Part shown: piece after piece, positions 1 to 10,469 of the stretch
Layout of the letters: every line of letters begins with the position of its first letter
Numbering within the stretch: position 1 is the stretch's first letter
Assembly (NCBI GenBank): GCA_012845835.1
Contig: JABAKD010000001.1
Coordinates: 19,524,890-19,588,889 of the forward strand
Length of the DNA stretch: 64,000 nucleotides
Direction of reading: 5' to 3'
Source of the DNA: Undaria pinnatifida
Lineage: Eukaryota; Sar; Phaeophyceae; Laminariales; Alariaceae
Program-made: the position numbers and the translations under genes
The notes under the pieces: generated by a model
What the model was told of the DNA's origin: nothing
What the model saw: the letters and a program-made list of their open reading frames with translations, nothing else
Database searches by the model: none

Positions 1-240
1 CTGCTCGTAAGTCTCGAATGTCATTGTCTTGGGTATCTTAAACCAGACACCTTCCTTGTCGCCTACATGTGCTATGGCTGCCATCATGATGCTATGTTGT
101 GCATGACTTGTGTAGTGAACGTCCGACTAAAGAAACACGTTGCAGGTTGTGCAGATCGTCCGGTTCTCATCCGTCAACATGATCTATACGCCAACTAGAT
201 GAATTAGGGCATATATAGATCGGAAATAGATAGGATCAAC
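1..240. other. Edge sequence, no gene assigned
   Basis: No gene is recognised. The minus strand has a short open stretch with a CxxC motif (ICTTCNVF) and, further on in another frame, a run ending KIPKTMTFETYEQ. It could be a decayed exon or transposon piece continuing beyond the window. There are too few residues to assign a family. Confidence 0.2.
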
Positions 241-287
241 CCCACGGTAGGGGGAGTGCCCCCTATTTCTTCACCGGATCTGAGCTT

Positions 288-397
288 TCATATCATATCA
301 TATCATATCATATCATATCATATCATATCATATCATATCATATCATATCATATCATATCATATCATATCATATCATGTCATATCATATCATATCATA
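288..397. repeat. (TATCA)n microsatellite
   Basis: About 21 pentanucleotide units, nearly perfect with one G interruption near 376. It lies inside MITE-like element 1 at a position where the related copy at 59.2 kb has no repeat, so it expanded after insertion. Confidence 0.97.
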
Positions 398-533
398 CTC
401 GCACGGGTGACTCTCTACCTTATTGACAAAACCGCGTTCGGCGATTTGTTTGGCACGGCGTAAGTAACCATTCCATGGGGGATTCGTATCGAAATTTCAA
501 GCAGCACGAAAGCCTAAGATCCCAAAGAAGAAG

Positions 534-557
534 GGGGTCACTCGCGCGAGTGACCCC
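534..557. repeat. Perfect 24-bp palindrome
   Basis: The arm GGGGTCACTCGC is followed directly by its exact reverse complement with no spacer. It sits inside MITE-like element 1; the second copy has an imperfect version near 59409-59432. It could extrude as a cruciform or form a hairpin when single-stranded. Confidence 0.95.
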
Positions 558-954
558 GAGACATCGCAAAAAAAACGCTATTAACGTGAGCATAACAACA
601 GCATAACCCCCCTACCGTAATACTGTACGGTACTTAGCCTTACGGTAAGGGTTAGTTACACTAGTCATCGGTAAAATGTAAAGCTTGCGAGAAAGAATGT
701 TCAAATCTGTTCGACGTGTGCGCGCAGCTGTTTCCTTTCCCGTTTAATCGCCGTTGCCACCAACTGCTACAATTACGTCAATCGTCATGTTCATTAAATG
801 AACAGGATTGAAATTAGCGTCGCAGGTTATCGCAAGCACAACCTGCCCGTGGTTTGGGACTGTGAATGGAAGCAGCCCAACGGAATCGCAAACGGAGAAT
901 AGGCTCATCGTTCGGAACTGTATGCGTGCATTAGTTCAGATTATATATTATAAA

Positions 955-2075
955 AATTAAAATACACTCCAGCTGTGAGATCGAAGATTTCGTCGAAACT
1001 CATCTTTGCAAGCTGTGTATGATACTCCGATCGCGCGCATTACGAGTTGTGTGTCCTCATTAAGGATATAGGTCGGCGACTCCCCTTACAACTACAGTGT
1101 AGCTATCAGGGTCAACAGGATGATTTTAGTCAGTCTGTGCGCGGAAACTATAAAACCCGTTTCTGAGGGGGACAAAATCTGACAGCTGTGAAGGGAAAGG
1201 GGGGCCTGGTTTTGATCAAAAGCGAACGGGTTTGGAGGGGGGCGGGGGGGGGGGGGGGGGGAGGGGCAATTTGTGCATGTAAGCTATAAATCCTTTCGAG
1301 GGGATAAATCTGACGGTTTTGGCACCAATATATTATTGGGGGCGGGGGGGGGTGGGGGCGGGGGGGGGGGGGGGGGAACGGCTCTAGGTGAGGGGTTTGT
1401 TATACGTGTGGTGCTAAGTCTAGGCGAAGGTGCGGATGATGGGGAAGAAGGGGGCGTTCGAGGCCGGGGGGGGGGGGAACACAGCGGCATGGATGGCTCT
1501 CGAAAGATAATGAGGTGATATCCTGTGCGTGAAGTGTTTATTAATGTGGCGGATTTCGATATTTGGTGGGGCGTTTGAGTAAGGGAGAGCAAGAGGGGGG
1601 GGGTGGGGATTTTTAGGAGGTTTAGGTCACAAATAATATTCAAATACACTTCGGCTGTGAAATCAATGATATGTAGCAGCTTGTTATACGCGTGGTGCTA
1701 GGTCTAGGCGATCGTGTAGGTGGTCGGAAAAGAGGGGGCGTTGGAAGGGGAGGGGGGGGGGGGGGGGGGGTTGGGGGGAAAAAATTGAAAACTACGTCAT
1801 GGATGGTCAGAAAAATAATGACGTGATATCAATTGCGTATAGGTGTTTATTACTCAGGCCGATTTTGATTGTGAGTGGGGCGTTTGGACAGACTAGGTGG
1901 AAGGGGGGGGGGGTCGGGGGACGGAGGGGCGGGGGGGGGAAGGGTTGGGGTTTGTTATGAAAAAGAGGTCAGTGGAGGGGGAGGGGAGGGGGGGGGGGGG
2001 GGCGGGGGGGGGGCGGGACATTTCAATATGTGCGCGGAAACTATAAATTCTCAAAGGGGACAAACCTGATATATA
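955..2075 (-). repeat. Repeat families A and C with poly-G tracts
   Basis: Family A (aatacactccagctgtgag ... ctgacagctgtg) runs from about 955 to 1330. It is followed by two family C segments (about 1385-1600 and 1680-1900; shared cores GGCATGGATGGCT/GTCATGGATGGTC and GTGTTTATTA) and then a further family A end near 1920-2075. G-runs of 9 to about 20 interrupt each copy. The same A-then-C order recurs at 59480-60055, so A and C are probably two parts of one element. Confidence 0.7.
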
Positions 2076-2479
2076 TAGCACAAGCGTAGGCTTCTTCGGC
2101 TTATTTTTTCACAATTTGTAGCACTAATCACAAGAAAGGGAATTGATCGTTGTAAATAATCATAAACAGGGTTCAATTCGCGTGATAGACTACCACAAAT
2201 AGCATGTTCTCGTGGCTTTAAACTCGGACTGGCAGCACCCTCAACGATGGTCAAAGGACAAGTGGTCTGTGTTTCCTACCTGTATGCATACATGCATGCA
2301 TGACTTCAGGTTACATGCCACATAAGTTGAAGGCTTCTCCTTGCAGCGGCCTACAGTCTCAGCACTGGTCTCACCAACCACAAGTGTTTTTCTTTGGCCT
2401 TTGAATCGTCAACGCAGCCGACGGTAAAGGTGCACCGTTTTGATTGGGAAGCTCTCCTCACTCGAGGAGGTGTATACCG

Positions 2480-2585
2480 CCACCATGTACCACCATGTAC
2501 CCCCCTATACCACCATGTACCCCCGTTTACTACCATGTACCCCCATGTACCTCCCTATTCCCCCTATACCCCCCTATACCCCCTC
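2480..2585 (+). repeat. CCATGTACCCCC minisatellite
   Basis: Degenerate tandem units of about 9-17 bp built on CCATGTACC and CCCCTATAC. The repeat gives open frames on both strands, which are not treated as genes. Confidence 0.85.
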
Positions 2586-3931
2586 AGGCAAAAACTGATT
2601 TGGAGAACCACTGAACGCGCAAACTGACAAAAAAAATCATGTCCTAGGTACAAAACACCCAACAAAATAAAACTGCATATCTTCCAGCGACTCTGCTTGA
2701 GGGAGTTTCTGAAAAAACAACACATTGGTCAAAACAACTACCTGCATCTTAGCAGGCGTCCGTCACAGTTCTTCCCATCATTGCCATCTGCCATATCTGC
2801 GATGGGCACAATGCTTTGAATTGCCATGGTCCGTCACCATGTTGTTTGCTGTTGAGATGAGCGTAACAGACTACTCCGAGCACAACATGCCGGTGGTTGT
2901 GAGCTGCGAATGTGGACACTCTCTAAATATCTAAAACCAGAAGTTGGGTTCCTTCCCCAACTGTATGCATGCGCTCATTCAGATGGACAGTAGTATGTTT
3001 GTATATAGTTGTTTTAATCATCGCGTTTAATCTCTAGCTCAACCCGATGCTGGTAGATGTTTCGCCCTCAGCGATCTTATGCCGTGGTCACAGGTGTGTT
3101 TCCTTCCCCCCCCCGGTAACAAGATTTCAGAAGTTGTTCACTACCGGCTCGCTCATATGATATGTCGAAAAGCCCCACGAGAAACTCAGCTTATAAACCG
3201 AATAGGAGTAGGTCGTTTGCTTGTCAGACGGCCGGTACTGTACCGCATACCTGGTAGATATTATTACATATTCAAGAATCCACCTAATAACGGTCGACCG
3301 GTCAGCACTTTAGCTACCCAATCACCACCTTTGAGGCCATTGCCATTCATTGACCAGCAGGGAAAAATTAGGATCAGACTACTGAAAGAACAATCTGCCG
3401 GTGGCTTTGAACACTGAATGACAGCACTCTATCAAGGAGTTGCCATAACAGGGCTTGGCTGCCTTTCTGTGCCTTTATTTGTGCATGGGTCCAGAATGCG
3501 TGCCGCAAACCTGTAAAGCTGTAAACAGTGGCTTTTTCCCTGCAACGGCACGCCCTCTCAGGGTTTGTCAGGGGTTGTCTCAGCAACCACCACAATCGCA
3601 CGCATGGTCCCGACACACGACGAATGACGGATGACGATTGACACATCCCACGGCAGAGGTGCACCAACCATTGTTTTTTCACCCTGCAAGGTCCTTGACT
3701 TGAATAAACTACGCTTACCTCACCCTACAAACTGATTTATTAATTGAGTTAAATGGAAGTGCAACCCGATGACCTACCCCCATGGGTCAGGCATACAACG
3801 GTACTCGCATTTACAAGCAAGACCTCTGTGGCTTTGAAGATTGAATTCGTTGCGTCAAGGGACCTCGACGTTCACATTTGAACTTTTGCCAAAAATTACC
3901 CCATTCATTATCGTACACCGCCGCACGCTTT

Positions 3932-4050
3932 TGATCATATCGATCATATCGATTATATATATCGATCATATCGATCATATCGATCATAATCGATCATATC
4001 CATCATATCGATCATATCGATCATATCGATCATATCGATCATATCGATCA
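3932..4050. repeat. 9-bp ATCATATCG tandem repeat
   Basis: About 13 units of ATCATATCG with minor variants. The unit contains the self-complementary ATCGAT/GATC core and so gives long open frames on both strands. Confidence 0.95.
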
Positions 4051-4534
4051 TCGAGACTATATGCCTGCTGTTATGATATGTCGGTAATATGTTCAGATTA
4101 CGTACCGCACAAGCTTGTTGGAAGAAGCTGATAGCCACAGTCCACCGTCTCACCCCTTGCTTCAGCATCCGCCGCAATTGTGTCCGTTGTGTTTGTTGCA
4201 ACAACAGGGTGGAAATTAGTGTGACAGACTACCGCAAGCACAATCTGCCGGTGGCTTTGGACTGCGAATGGCAGCACGCTCAGGGGATAGCGAAAGGAGA
4301 AGTGTCCTGTTCCACCGCTGACGGCAAGCCTGCGGAAAGCTTCGACGACATTGCGCTGTGCATGAAGGAGACGGCATGCCCAGTTACAGGTGCACGCCGG
4401 TGTAGGTGCCAAGATCCGTCGAGCAGGCCTTTGATAGAGACAGCTTGGTTTTCGTTTACTGGGGAGATAAAATATGCCACAAGCGCCACTACGTTGTTGA
4501 ATTGACGCTCTCTTCCTGACAGAATCGCAGTGAT

Positions 4535-4602
4535 CTATCTATCAGTATCAGTATCAGTATCAGTATCAGTATCAGTATCAGTATCAGTATCAGTATCAGT
4601 AT
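4535..4602 (+). repeat. (TATCAG)n hexanucleotide microsatellite
   Basis: About 11 units of TATCAG. It lies about 200 bp upstream of the sulfotransferase-like exon, probably in an intron or 5' flank. Confidence 0.95.
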
Positions 4603-4801
4603 TCGCCTGTCCAGGAGGGTCGCCCTTGCGACCTTCGGGTGTTGGTGACCGGCTCCTACATGATATCTTGGCACGAGGTCCTTCGTGGGTCTCACGGGTA
4701 CCATCTGTTGAACGAATACAATCGAACTAGTCCATTAACGTCTTTGATGGGATTCACGACGACCCGTTATTGTTGCTTTATTGTTGCCTCCGTTTTGACA
4801 G

Positions 4802-5334
4802 ATAATCGTCGTCAATTCGTCATCATGCGAGACCCTCGGGCAGGCGCGGTCAGCACGTATTTTCACGAGAAAATTCATGAAAAAGTGTACAATAAGGAAG
4901 GCGGCGTAGGCGCTTCAGCAACTACACTAGATGAGTTTGTGTTGGTCATGGTCCCTGTCCTTTGTCAATGGCTCACCCTCCGCTACCTGCTCTTTACGGA
5001 GGTCATGGGATCTCAGAGTACCATATTTTGGTATGATGACGGCTTAAACGATGCGGTTACCTGGCACAAGGAATGGGTAGCTTCTGCGGGGGTACATTTG
5101 CCCATGACCGCGGTGGAGGTAATGGCAGATGCGGCGTTACGTGAAGATTTTGCGTTTGACACGAAGGGTAAGAATACCCATCCCGGAGAAACCACGACCA
5201 CTAAGAAAAAGGAAGAGACGGACAGCCCAACTTGGCAGGAAATGCTCAGCCCAGAAACGCTGATGGATGTTGACGTCATCGCCCGGAAATGGCTCCCACC
5301 GGCGATTCTTGCAAAATTGAGCCTGTTAGAGTAG
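4802..5334 (+). pseudogene. Sulfotransferase-like 3' exon (partial gene)
   Basis: The exon encodes a sulfotransferase-type C-terminal half. Near its start is RDPRAGAVSTYFH, matching the 3'-phosphate-binding RDPR...S motif of PAPS-dependent sulfotransferases. A WHKEWV segment and a C-terminal PTWQEMLSPETL...WLPPAIL region follow, as expected near the end of the fold. It ends at TAG 5332-5334. The start is set by a strong acceptor: a pyrimidine-rich tract ending TTTTGACAG at 4801. The reading frame is open upstream to about 4639 but only from a GTG. The 5'-PSB loop that binds PAPS, normally near the N-terminus, is not found upstream, so exons are missing or the gene is broken. In brown algae such enzymes sulfate cell-wall fucans; that role is inference. 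It may be an intact last exon rather than a pseudogene. Confidence 0.55.
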
Positions 5335-6800
5335 CGAAGGGCTTATGCTTGGCGTTGATGACGAAGAACCACGAGGGTCAGGGCTAGGGTTATGGTTAAC
5401 CCTAAAGCCAACCCTAAACGTTTGGGTTTCGTTTCGAGGAGGGAACACAACCATCGCCCGGGCATGTGCTGGTCATTTATTGACGGTGGAAATCGGTGTG
5501 ATTATCTCAATGGCTTTCCATGGCGATTTTTTTTCTAGTAGCGAGCTGCTTACAATTTGTCTTGAGAGGATACGGAAGATATGTCAAGACAGAATATCTG
5601 TTGACAAATTCGGCGTTTTCGAGCTTCCCAGTACCAGCAACCGTCCGTGACTGATAGACTCCACATGGATGGGGGCCTTAGGGGCACAGCGAGTGTACCG
5701 AACACGGAGTTTGCCTGTAGTTTTTTTAGTATTTAAAGGGATACCCGAGCCTATCTGGGTAACAACGTGTCTGTTATCTGTCAGCTGTTTTGGGGCGGAA
5801 ATCCACTTTTGTTCAAAAAGGAAAGTGTCTTGGTCGATTCGACGTTGCAGCAGTTTCCTACAGGCCGTAGTGGCCACGCTGCGGCGCGTGTATGCACCAG
5901 GCAAGGTTAGTGGCTCTACAGCGGCAACAGGTACTACTCCGCACGCCGCCAGCATAAAAGGGCCGTTCTTATGGGAGACCTATTTTTGTCTCGAATTTCC
6001 TTAATTTCCAAATTTGTGAAATGTGCGTTAAAATACGGAGGCGTTCTGTCATAATTTGTAAAATTCTTCCGCCCCAAAAAAGTATGAAAAAGTTGACAAT
6101 CACAAATTAGGAAATCCTGTAGTCGATTTCCATGTTTCGGAGGCAGTGCTCCGACAAGCACCATGGCTCAACGCTGGGACCATCGGGTAGCTTTAAACGT
6201 TGACCAGGGTGGTCCAACATTATGGCCGATGGAAGGAAGCGGCCTGGGCCTCCGGAGGACTCATCCTCGAGTCGGACGGAACAATGGTTATTGCTTCTCA
6301 GCTATCCAGAGACGAGGCGCAGAAACATGAATAAGGCTATCGCTGGTGTTCTCGTCGTGCTCGGCATGTTCCTGACACCAGGGGCTGCTGTCGCCGGATT
6401 GCACGAATCTACTTCGCCGGGGTGCTTTCCGCTGCGGTCTTCCGGGATGCTCGCTCATGCTTGCTGTTTGACGACGCGCGTGAATGCTGGTGTGGGTGGT
6501 GGCGGTCTTGCTTTATGGCTCGGCTTTCAAAAACCAGGGAAAAAAAACAAACAACCCCGCGCTCGATAATAATACAGACGCTTTTTCATGGAAATCCGGC
6601 AAAAAAGAAAGGAAATTAACCAACTTCACATCTCCGACAAGAACGGCTCTAAGAGGTTTCATTTTTTGTGCCAATCGTTTCACAGGCGACATAGCGGGCA
6701 GCCGGCAACACCCAACCGGCGCCAATTATAGTGGATGGACCACCAGTAGTGTACCAGTAGCTCTTTGTAGGAGCACATTCTCGTTTAATCCGGCTTCCTA
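5335..6800. other. No recognised gene; weak signal-peptide ORF
   Basis: No protein family is recognised. An 80-codon frame from ATG 6327 to 6569 (+) starts with a signal-peptide-like stretch (MNKAIAGVLVVLGMFLTPG) and an AVA-G cleavage-like site. It is followed by Cys- and Gly-containing sequence and a basic tail. It could be a first exon of a secreted protein or chance. Other frames here show no motif. Confidence 0.2.
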
Positions 6801-7488
6801 ATGCCTATCCTCCTTTAATGAGCCAAGTGGAATCGATCACTGTAGTAAGGAGCCATACACAAAAAAATAGGTTTAGTAGGCTGCGAAAACAATATCTCGG
6901 CAAAAGAGAACCTTTTCGTTGTTGTTGGTGGTGGTGGTGGTGGCGGTGGCGGTGGTGGCGGCGGTGCCGGTGCTGGTGCTGGTGAGCGGTGGTGGTCGTA
7001 GTGGTGGGGATGGTGATGGTGGCGGCAGGAGGAGGGTGAAGAGGCAGGGGAGGGCATGCGCATTGCTACGCATGACCGTAGACGTTATCTGCTGTTGTAC
7101 CATATGCTCGCAACACTGTAACGCGAGTTGGACCACGTCGGGTTTTAACCGACCAGGCAGATATTGCTTGTACCAACCACAAACGCAGTTACGTGTTCGG
7201 CGGAATGCACGCGACTCACACCCGCTTGTGAGGTGGTCTTCGCTACCTCGTGCGTTCGTTCGTGTATAGTGATGGTAGTGTCGACTCAATTCATAGAGGG
7301 AGTTGATTGCAGGTAGAAACAAGTAGGAAACATATATTAGGTGCGGGTTGCCGACCCCGCTCTGAACAGTTTTCAATCGATACATTCGGCGGAGTCGTGA
7401 GGTCATTTCTACGCCAGGACCACCGTCACCGACGGAGTACAGTTGCGGTTGATACCACAGATAAGTCTGCGCCCATATTTACAGCACA

Positions 7489-7553
7489 ACACTTGCCGTA
7501 GAGCAGGAGAACACTTGCCGTAGAGCAGGAGAACACTTGCCGTAGAGCAGGAG
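7489..7553 (+). repeat. 22-bp unit repeated three times
   Basis: Three identical head-to-tail copies of a unit beginning ACACTTGCCGTAGAGCAGGA. The related copy near 58260 has only one diverged unit, so this is a local triplication within repeat G. Confidence 0.95.
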
Positions 7554-7726
7554 ATGGTAGTAACTAGGCGACAGCCCGGAGAATAATGCATGGATTTTTT
7601 CATTTTTTTTTGCTTTCCCGGCTCCGCGACTCCCGGTGTTTCCAGGGGTACACATATCAAACAACAATATCATCCAAACTTGTGCAGACCTGCCTGACGT
7701 ACCACAATCTTTCTAGGGCTGCACCC

Positions 7727-7927
7727 GTTCACTTCACTTCACTTCACTTCACTTCACTTTACTTCACTTCACTTCACTTCACTTCACTCCACTTCACTTC
7801 ACTTCACTTCACTTCACTTCACTTCACTTCACATCACATCACATCACTTCACTTCACTTCACTTCACTTTACTTCACTTCACTTCACTTCACTTCACTTC
7901 ACTTCACTTCACTTCACTTCACTTCAC
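7727..7927 (+). repeat. (ACTTC)n pentanucleotide array
   Basis: About 40 units of ACTTC with a few ACTTT, ACTCC and ACATC variants. The homologous site near 58440 in the second copy of repeat G holds only about 20 non-repetitive bases, so the array arose in place. Confidence 0.97.
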
Positions 7928-8562
7928 CTGAGCCTCCTGTTCGTACGATGGTCGGTATTGTGTGGATCACGCGGCAGGCGAGGCCTAAGGCGGCAAACGC
8001 AAATGCCCACACGCACCCTTCCATTCGACCCCACCATGCGATCCTCATCCGGCGAGGCTCCATACGACTCGCCAGATCAGTCAGTCGTGGTCTCGCGCTA
8101 GCACAATACCTGGTACCCTTTATTGCGGGGGACCAGGTTAGCGCTTTAAAAACGACATGCGAAAAACTGTCACGACCTCGTCCAACAGGGTGTGATACCG
8201 CACAATGCCGGGATGGTTCCGGGTCCGACTATAGTGAGGGTATAGTCATCTTGCAAGACACCGTACTGATGAGGGAACACAACTGTACCCCGTGGGCCTC
8301 CCAACCAAACGTGGGCGCATAGGGCAATACTCACATCTCCCACCCCCGCGTAGGTTCCATATTCCCGTGCGGTTCGACCAACGAAAGTATGGTTGCACAC
8401 TGTCGAGGCTCTGCCCATAGCCATACCATGCACGGTAGATACTCCCTCGTCAACAGGTTCGTAAAGCGTACAATCGAGACCCGATCAAATATTAGAACGG
8501 CTCCAGATTGAAGAAGAATAATTCCAACATCTTGGGAGCCCGAAAGTCTGATGGTGTTCTGC

Positions 8563-8565
<3 letters not shown>

Positions 8566-8599
<34 letters not shown>

Positions 8600-9999
8600 C
8601 TCACATTAACTCGCATAATCAAGTCCGTGGTCACAGGACAGGCTCCAGTCACTCTGGAGCTGAGGAATACCCCAGGGAAAACACACACACAACCCACGGT
8701 GGTACACGCATATATCACAGCTGACGCAATTCATGCCTCCACCAGAAACATATAAAAGTGAAATCGGGAGTCAGTCTACGATGTGCCAGATCCAGGCCGT
8801 TGCATACGTCTCCCTACTCACGCCTGGAGAAACCAAATATTCCGATTGCCACCCAAGTAAGACTACCACGTATATATTACACGTAGTATATATCACTACG
8901 CATACGCACGACAGCCTGCGTAAGTCAATTGGAGAAAAAGAAACAAAAAAAAGAAAAGAAGATAAAGGAAAGGAAAGAAAAGGGAAGAGAAACGAAACAA
9001 GACGAAAAAGGCAAGCGAAGAGAAGAAAAAGACAAGAAAAGCAAGAAACGACAAGACAAGAAAGCAAGGAAAGAAGAAGAGAAAAAAAAGAAAAAAGAAG
9101 AAGAAAAAAAAAAGAAAGATAAATGTCATACAAGCAGACCCTAGGAACTGGCTAAGGATGGCATTGGGCTAACAGAGGGTATCACGTCCATCATCAATGG
9201 CACCTCGGAGAGAACGCAACATGGCGAAGAAGTCAGGGCGGTCTTATGCTATCTTGTGACGGCCATTAGAAGGCCCACAAGTTTCAATACGATGATGGCC
9301 AAACCCAGACTTCAGTCTCTTGGGCATGACGCTCCCCCTTCCGCCCCTCCCCCCTTCCTCCCTTTCCCCCTCCCCCCTCCCCCCCTCCCCCAGTCCCCTC
9401 CCTGCCCCCCCCCCCCCTTCCCCCTCCCCCCGGCCGCTTAGAGATGCCAACGGTGGATGGCGCTGCCGCAGCCTTTGCGCGTCGCTCTGCAGCTTTGCTT
9501 CTCTCCGTTCCATGCCAATTCCGCATGAACAAGTCGGCCCCCTCCTCTACTCTTCGAAACCATCTGCCAGCCTTCTGAGCAGCCTTTCGCCATCCTTCGA
9601 ATTTCATTCCAAAGACCGACATATCCTCCTTCAGATGATCCATCCAGTATTTCTCTTGCCCCCCTGAGCCCTTACCCCCAACACACTCCCCAAACATCAC
9701 CCTCTGTGGCAGACGCTCCCCCCCCATACGTGCCACGAATCCCGCAAACACAATCCTCCGTTTGCGCACTATCGCCTCAACGCTCTCGGAATCTGTCTGG
9801 GCAAGCGCGTCGGCGTACGATAGGGTGTGGTCGTCGCGCTTCCGTTTGCGCCATCCAAGGCATCGGAGGAGCATGGAGCGGTGAACCCGTCGTCGCCTGT
9901 CATAGTCAGGCTTCTTCGGGTTCCACGTCACGCAACCGTACAGCAGTGTCTCGACCACCTCAGTTTTCAGCAACCGCACCTTCAACCGTAAACGCACAC
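8566..9999 (-). mobile_element. RTE-like LINE copy 2, 5'-truncated
   Basis: Read on the minus strand this is the last third of the LINE at 10470-13242. It holds the C-terminal region of the reverse-transcriptase polyprotein (9999 down to about 9250; LLYGCVTWNPKKPDYDRRRR), a 3'UTR with a long purine tract (8930-9120) and an (AAC)n tail, seen as GTT repeats at 8562-8600. GCTGT flanks both ends (8561-8565 and 10000-10004), a candidate target-site duplication. Its left part can slip into the tail repeat. The uninterrupted site is visible near 59063. Confidence 0.85.
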
Positions 10000-10124
10000 G
10001 CTGTATTGGAGCCTGACCCCAAACATCGGGCGAGAGTAACAAGAGGAGGAAGCAGCACGCCCAAAATATCTTACATACCAATACAATGCAGCAAAACATA
10101 CAAGTAAATACAAAATTATGATTT

Positions 10125-10235
10125 TTTTTTATCCTCCGGCGGATGGGGGAAAATAAAGCTTAAGCTCACCACACTTCCACGTGTTTTCATGCGCGTCGTG
10201 TGTCGATTTAACTCAGTTGCTTTCGCAACCCAACG
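10125..10235 (-). repeat. Short hairpin-rich element H, copy 1
   Basis: About 110 bp shared with 13905-13990, 34425-34530 and 42112-42215. On the minus strand it begins with a stem-loop GTTGC-GAAA-GCAAC, then TCG-ACACA-CGA, and it ends with ATCCGCCGGAGGAT. It encodes no protein and is a SINE- or MITE-like family. Confidence 0.7.
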
Positions 10236-10469
10236 CTAGCTGGCGCACCCTTCTGATTCAAAAATGATGCATTACCAATATCTATGATGAAACTCTAACT
10301 CATTTATTTCTCAACACAGAACCAACCTCAAGATCGTTAAATAAATGTACAAGTAAGTATCTACTTATCAACAACAGAAGAACCAAACTCACGCTTGCAA
10401 AATTTAATAATAATAGGTAACAATATGAATGGTGTCACAAATTATCTGCCCCTTACTGTCTAGTACGTA

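Larger units (their letters stand above)
243..619. mobile_element. MITE-like element 1 with CGGTAGGGGG termini
   Basis: The left end reads CGGTAGGGGG and the right end CCCCCCTACCG, forming short terminal inverted repeats. A second copy at 59223-59479 shares the termini, an internal CTCGCGCGAG palindrome and a conserved stretch (ACTCGCACG..TGACTCT). No protein is encoded, so it is a non-autonomous element. This copy carries a pentanucleotide expansion that copy 2 lacks. No clear target-site duplication is visible. Confidence 0.65.
800..4300. repeat. Cluster of dispersed repeat family E (5 partial copies)
   Basis: Related segments occur near 805-905, 2165-2265, 2850-2930, 3380-3430 and 4205-4300. 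They share a core like GACTACCGCAAGCACAA followed by a CTGCCGGTGGCTTTG-like stretch and a GGCAGCAC-like end. Open frames over this core are inherited from the repeat and do not match a protein family known to me. Between 2270 and 3800 I see no gene, only repeat flanks. Confidence 0.6.
6800..10045 (+). repeat. Dispersed repeat G, copy 1 (interrupted by LINE)
   Basis: The sequence aligns by eye along most of its length with 57630-59125. Shared blocks include GGACCACGTCGGGTTT, CTTGTACCAACCACA, TTTTCAATCGA..CATTCGGCGGA, and a right end GTATTGG.GCCTGA. This copy contains a GGT/GGC-rich tract (6922-7030), a tripled 22-mer, an (ACTTC)n array and a LINE insertion at 8566-9999 that copy 2 lacks. No protein motif is seen, so the family's nature is unknown. 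Confidence 0.75.

Noticed and set aside
5365-5425. Interstitial telomere repeat (AGGGTTA/AACCCTAAA-like), also near 39190-39215
   Set aside because: Only two or three imperfect units occur, too few to call a telomeric array.
8896-9144. Lys/Glu-rich and Phe/Leu-rich frames, also at 12609-12916
   Set aside because: They lie in the purine/pyrimidine block of the LINE 3'UTR and mirror each other on opposite strands.
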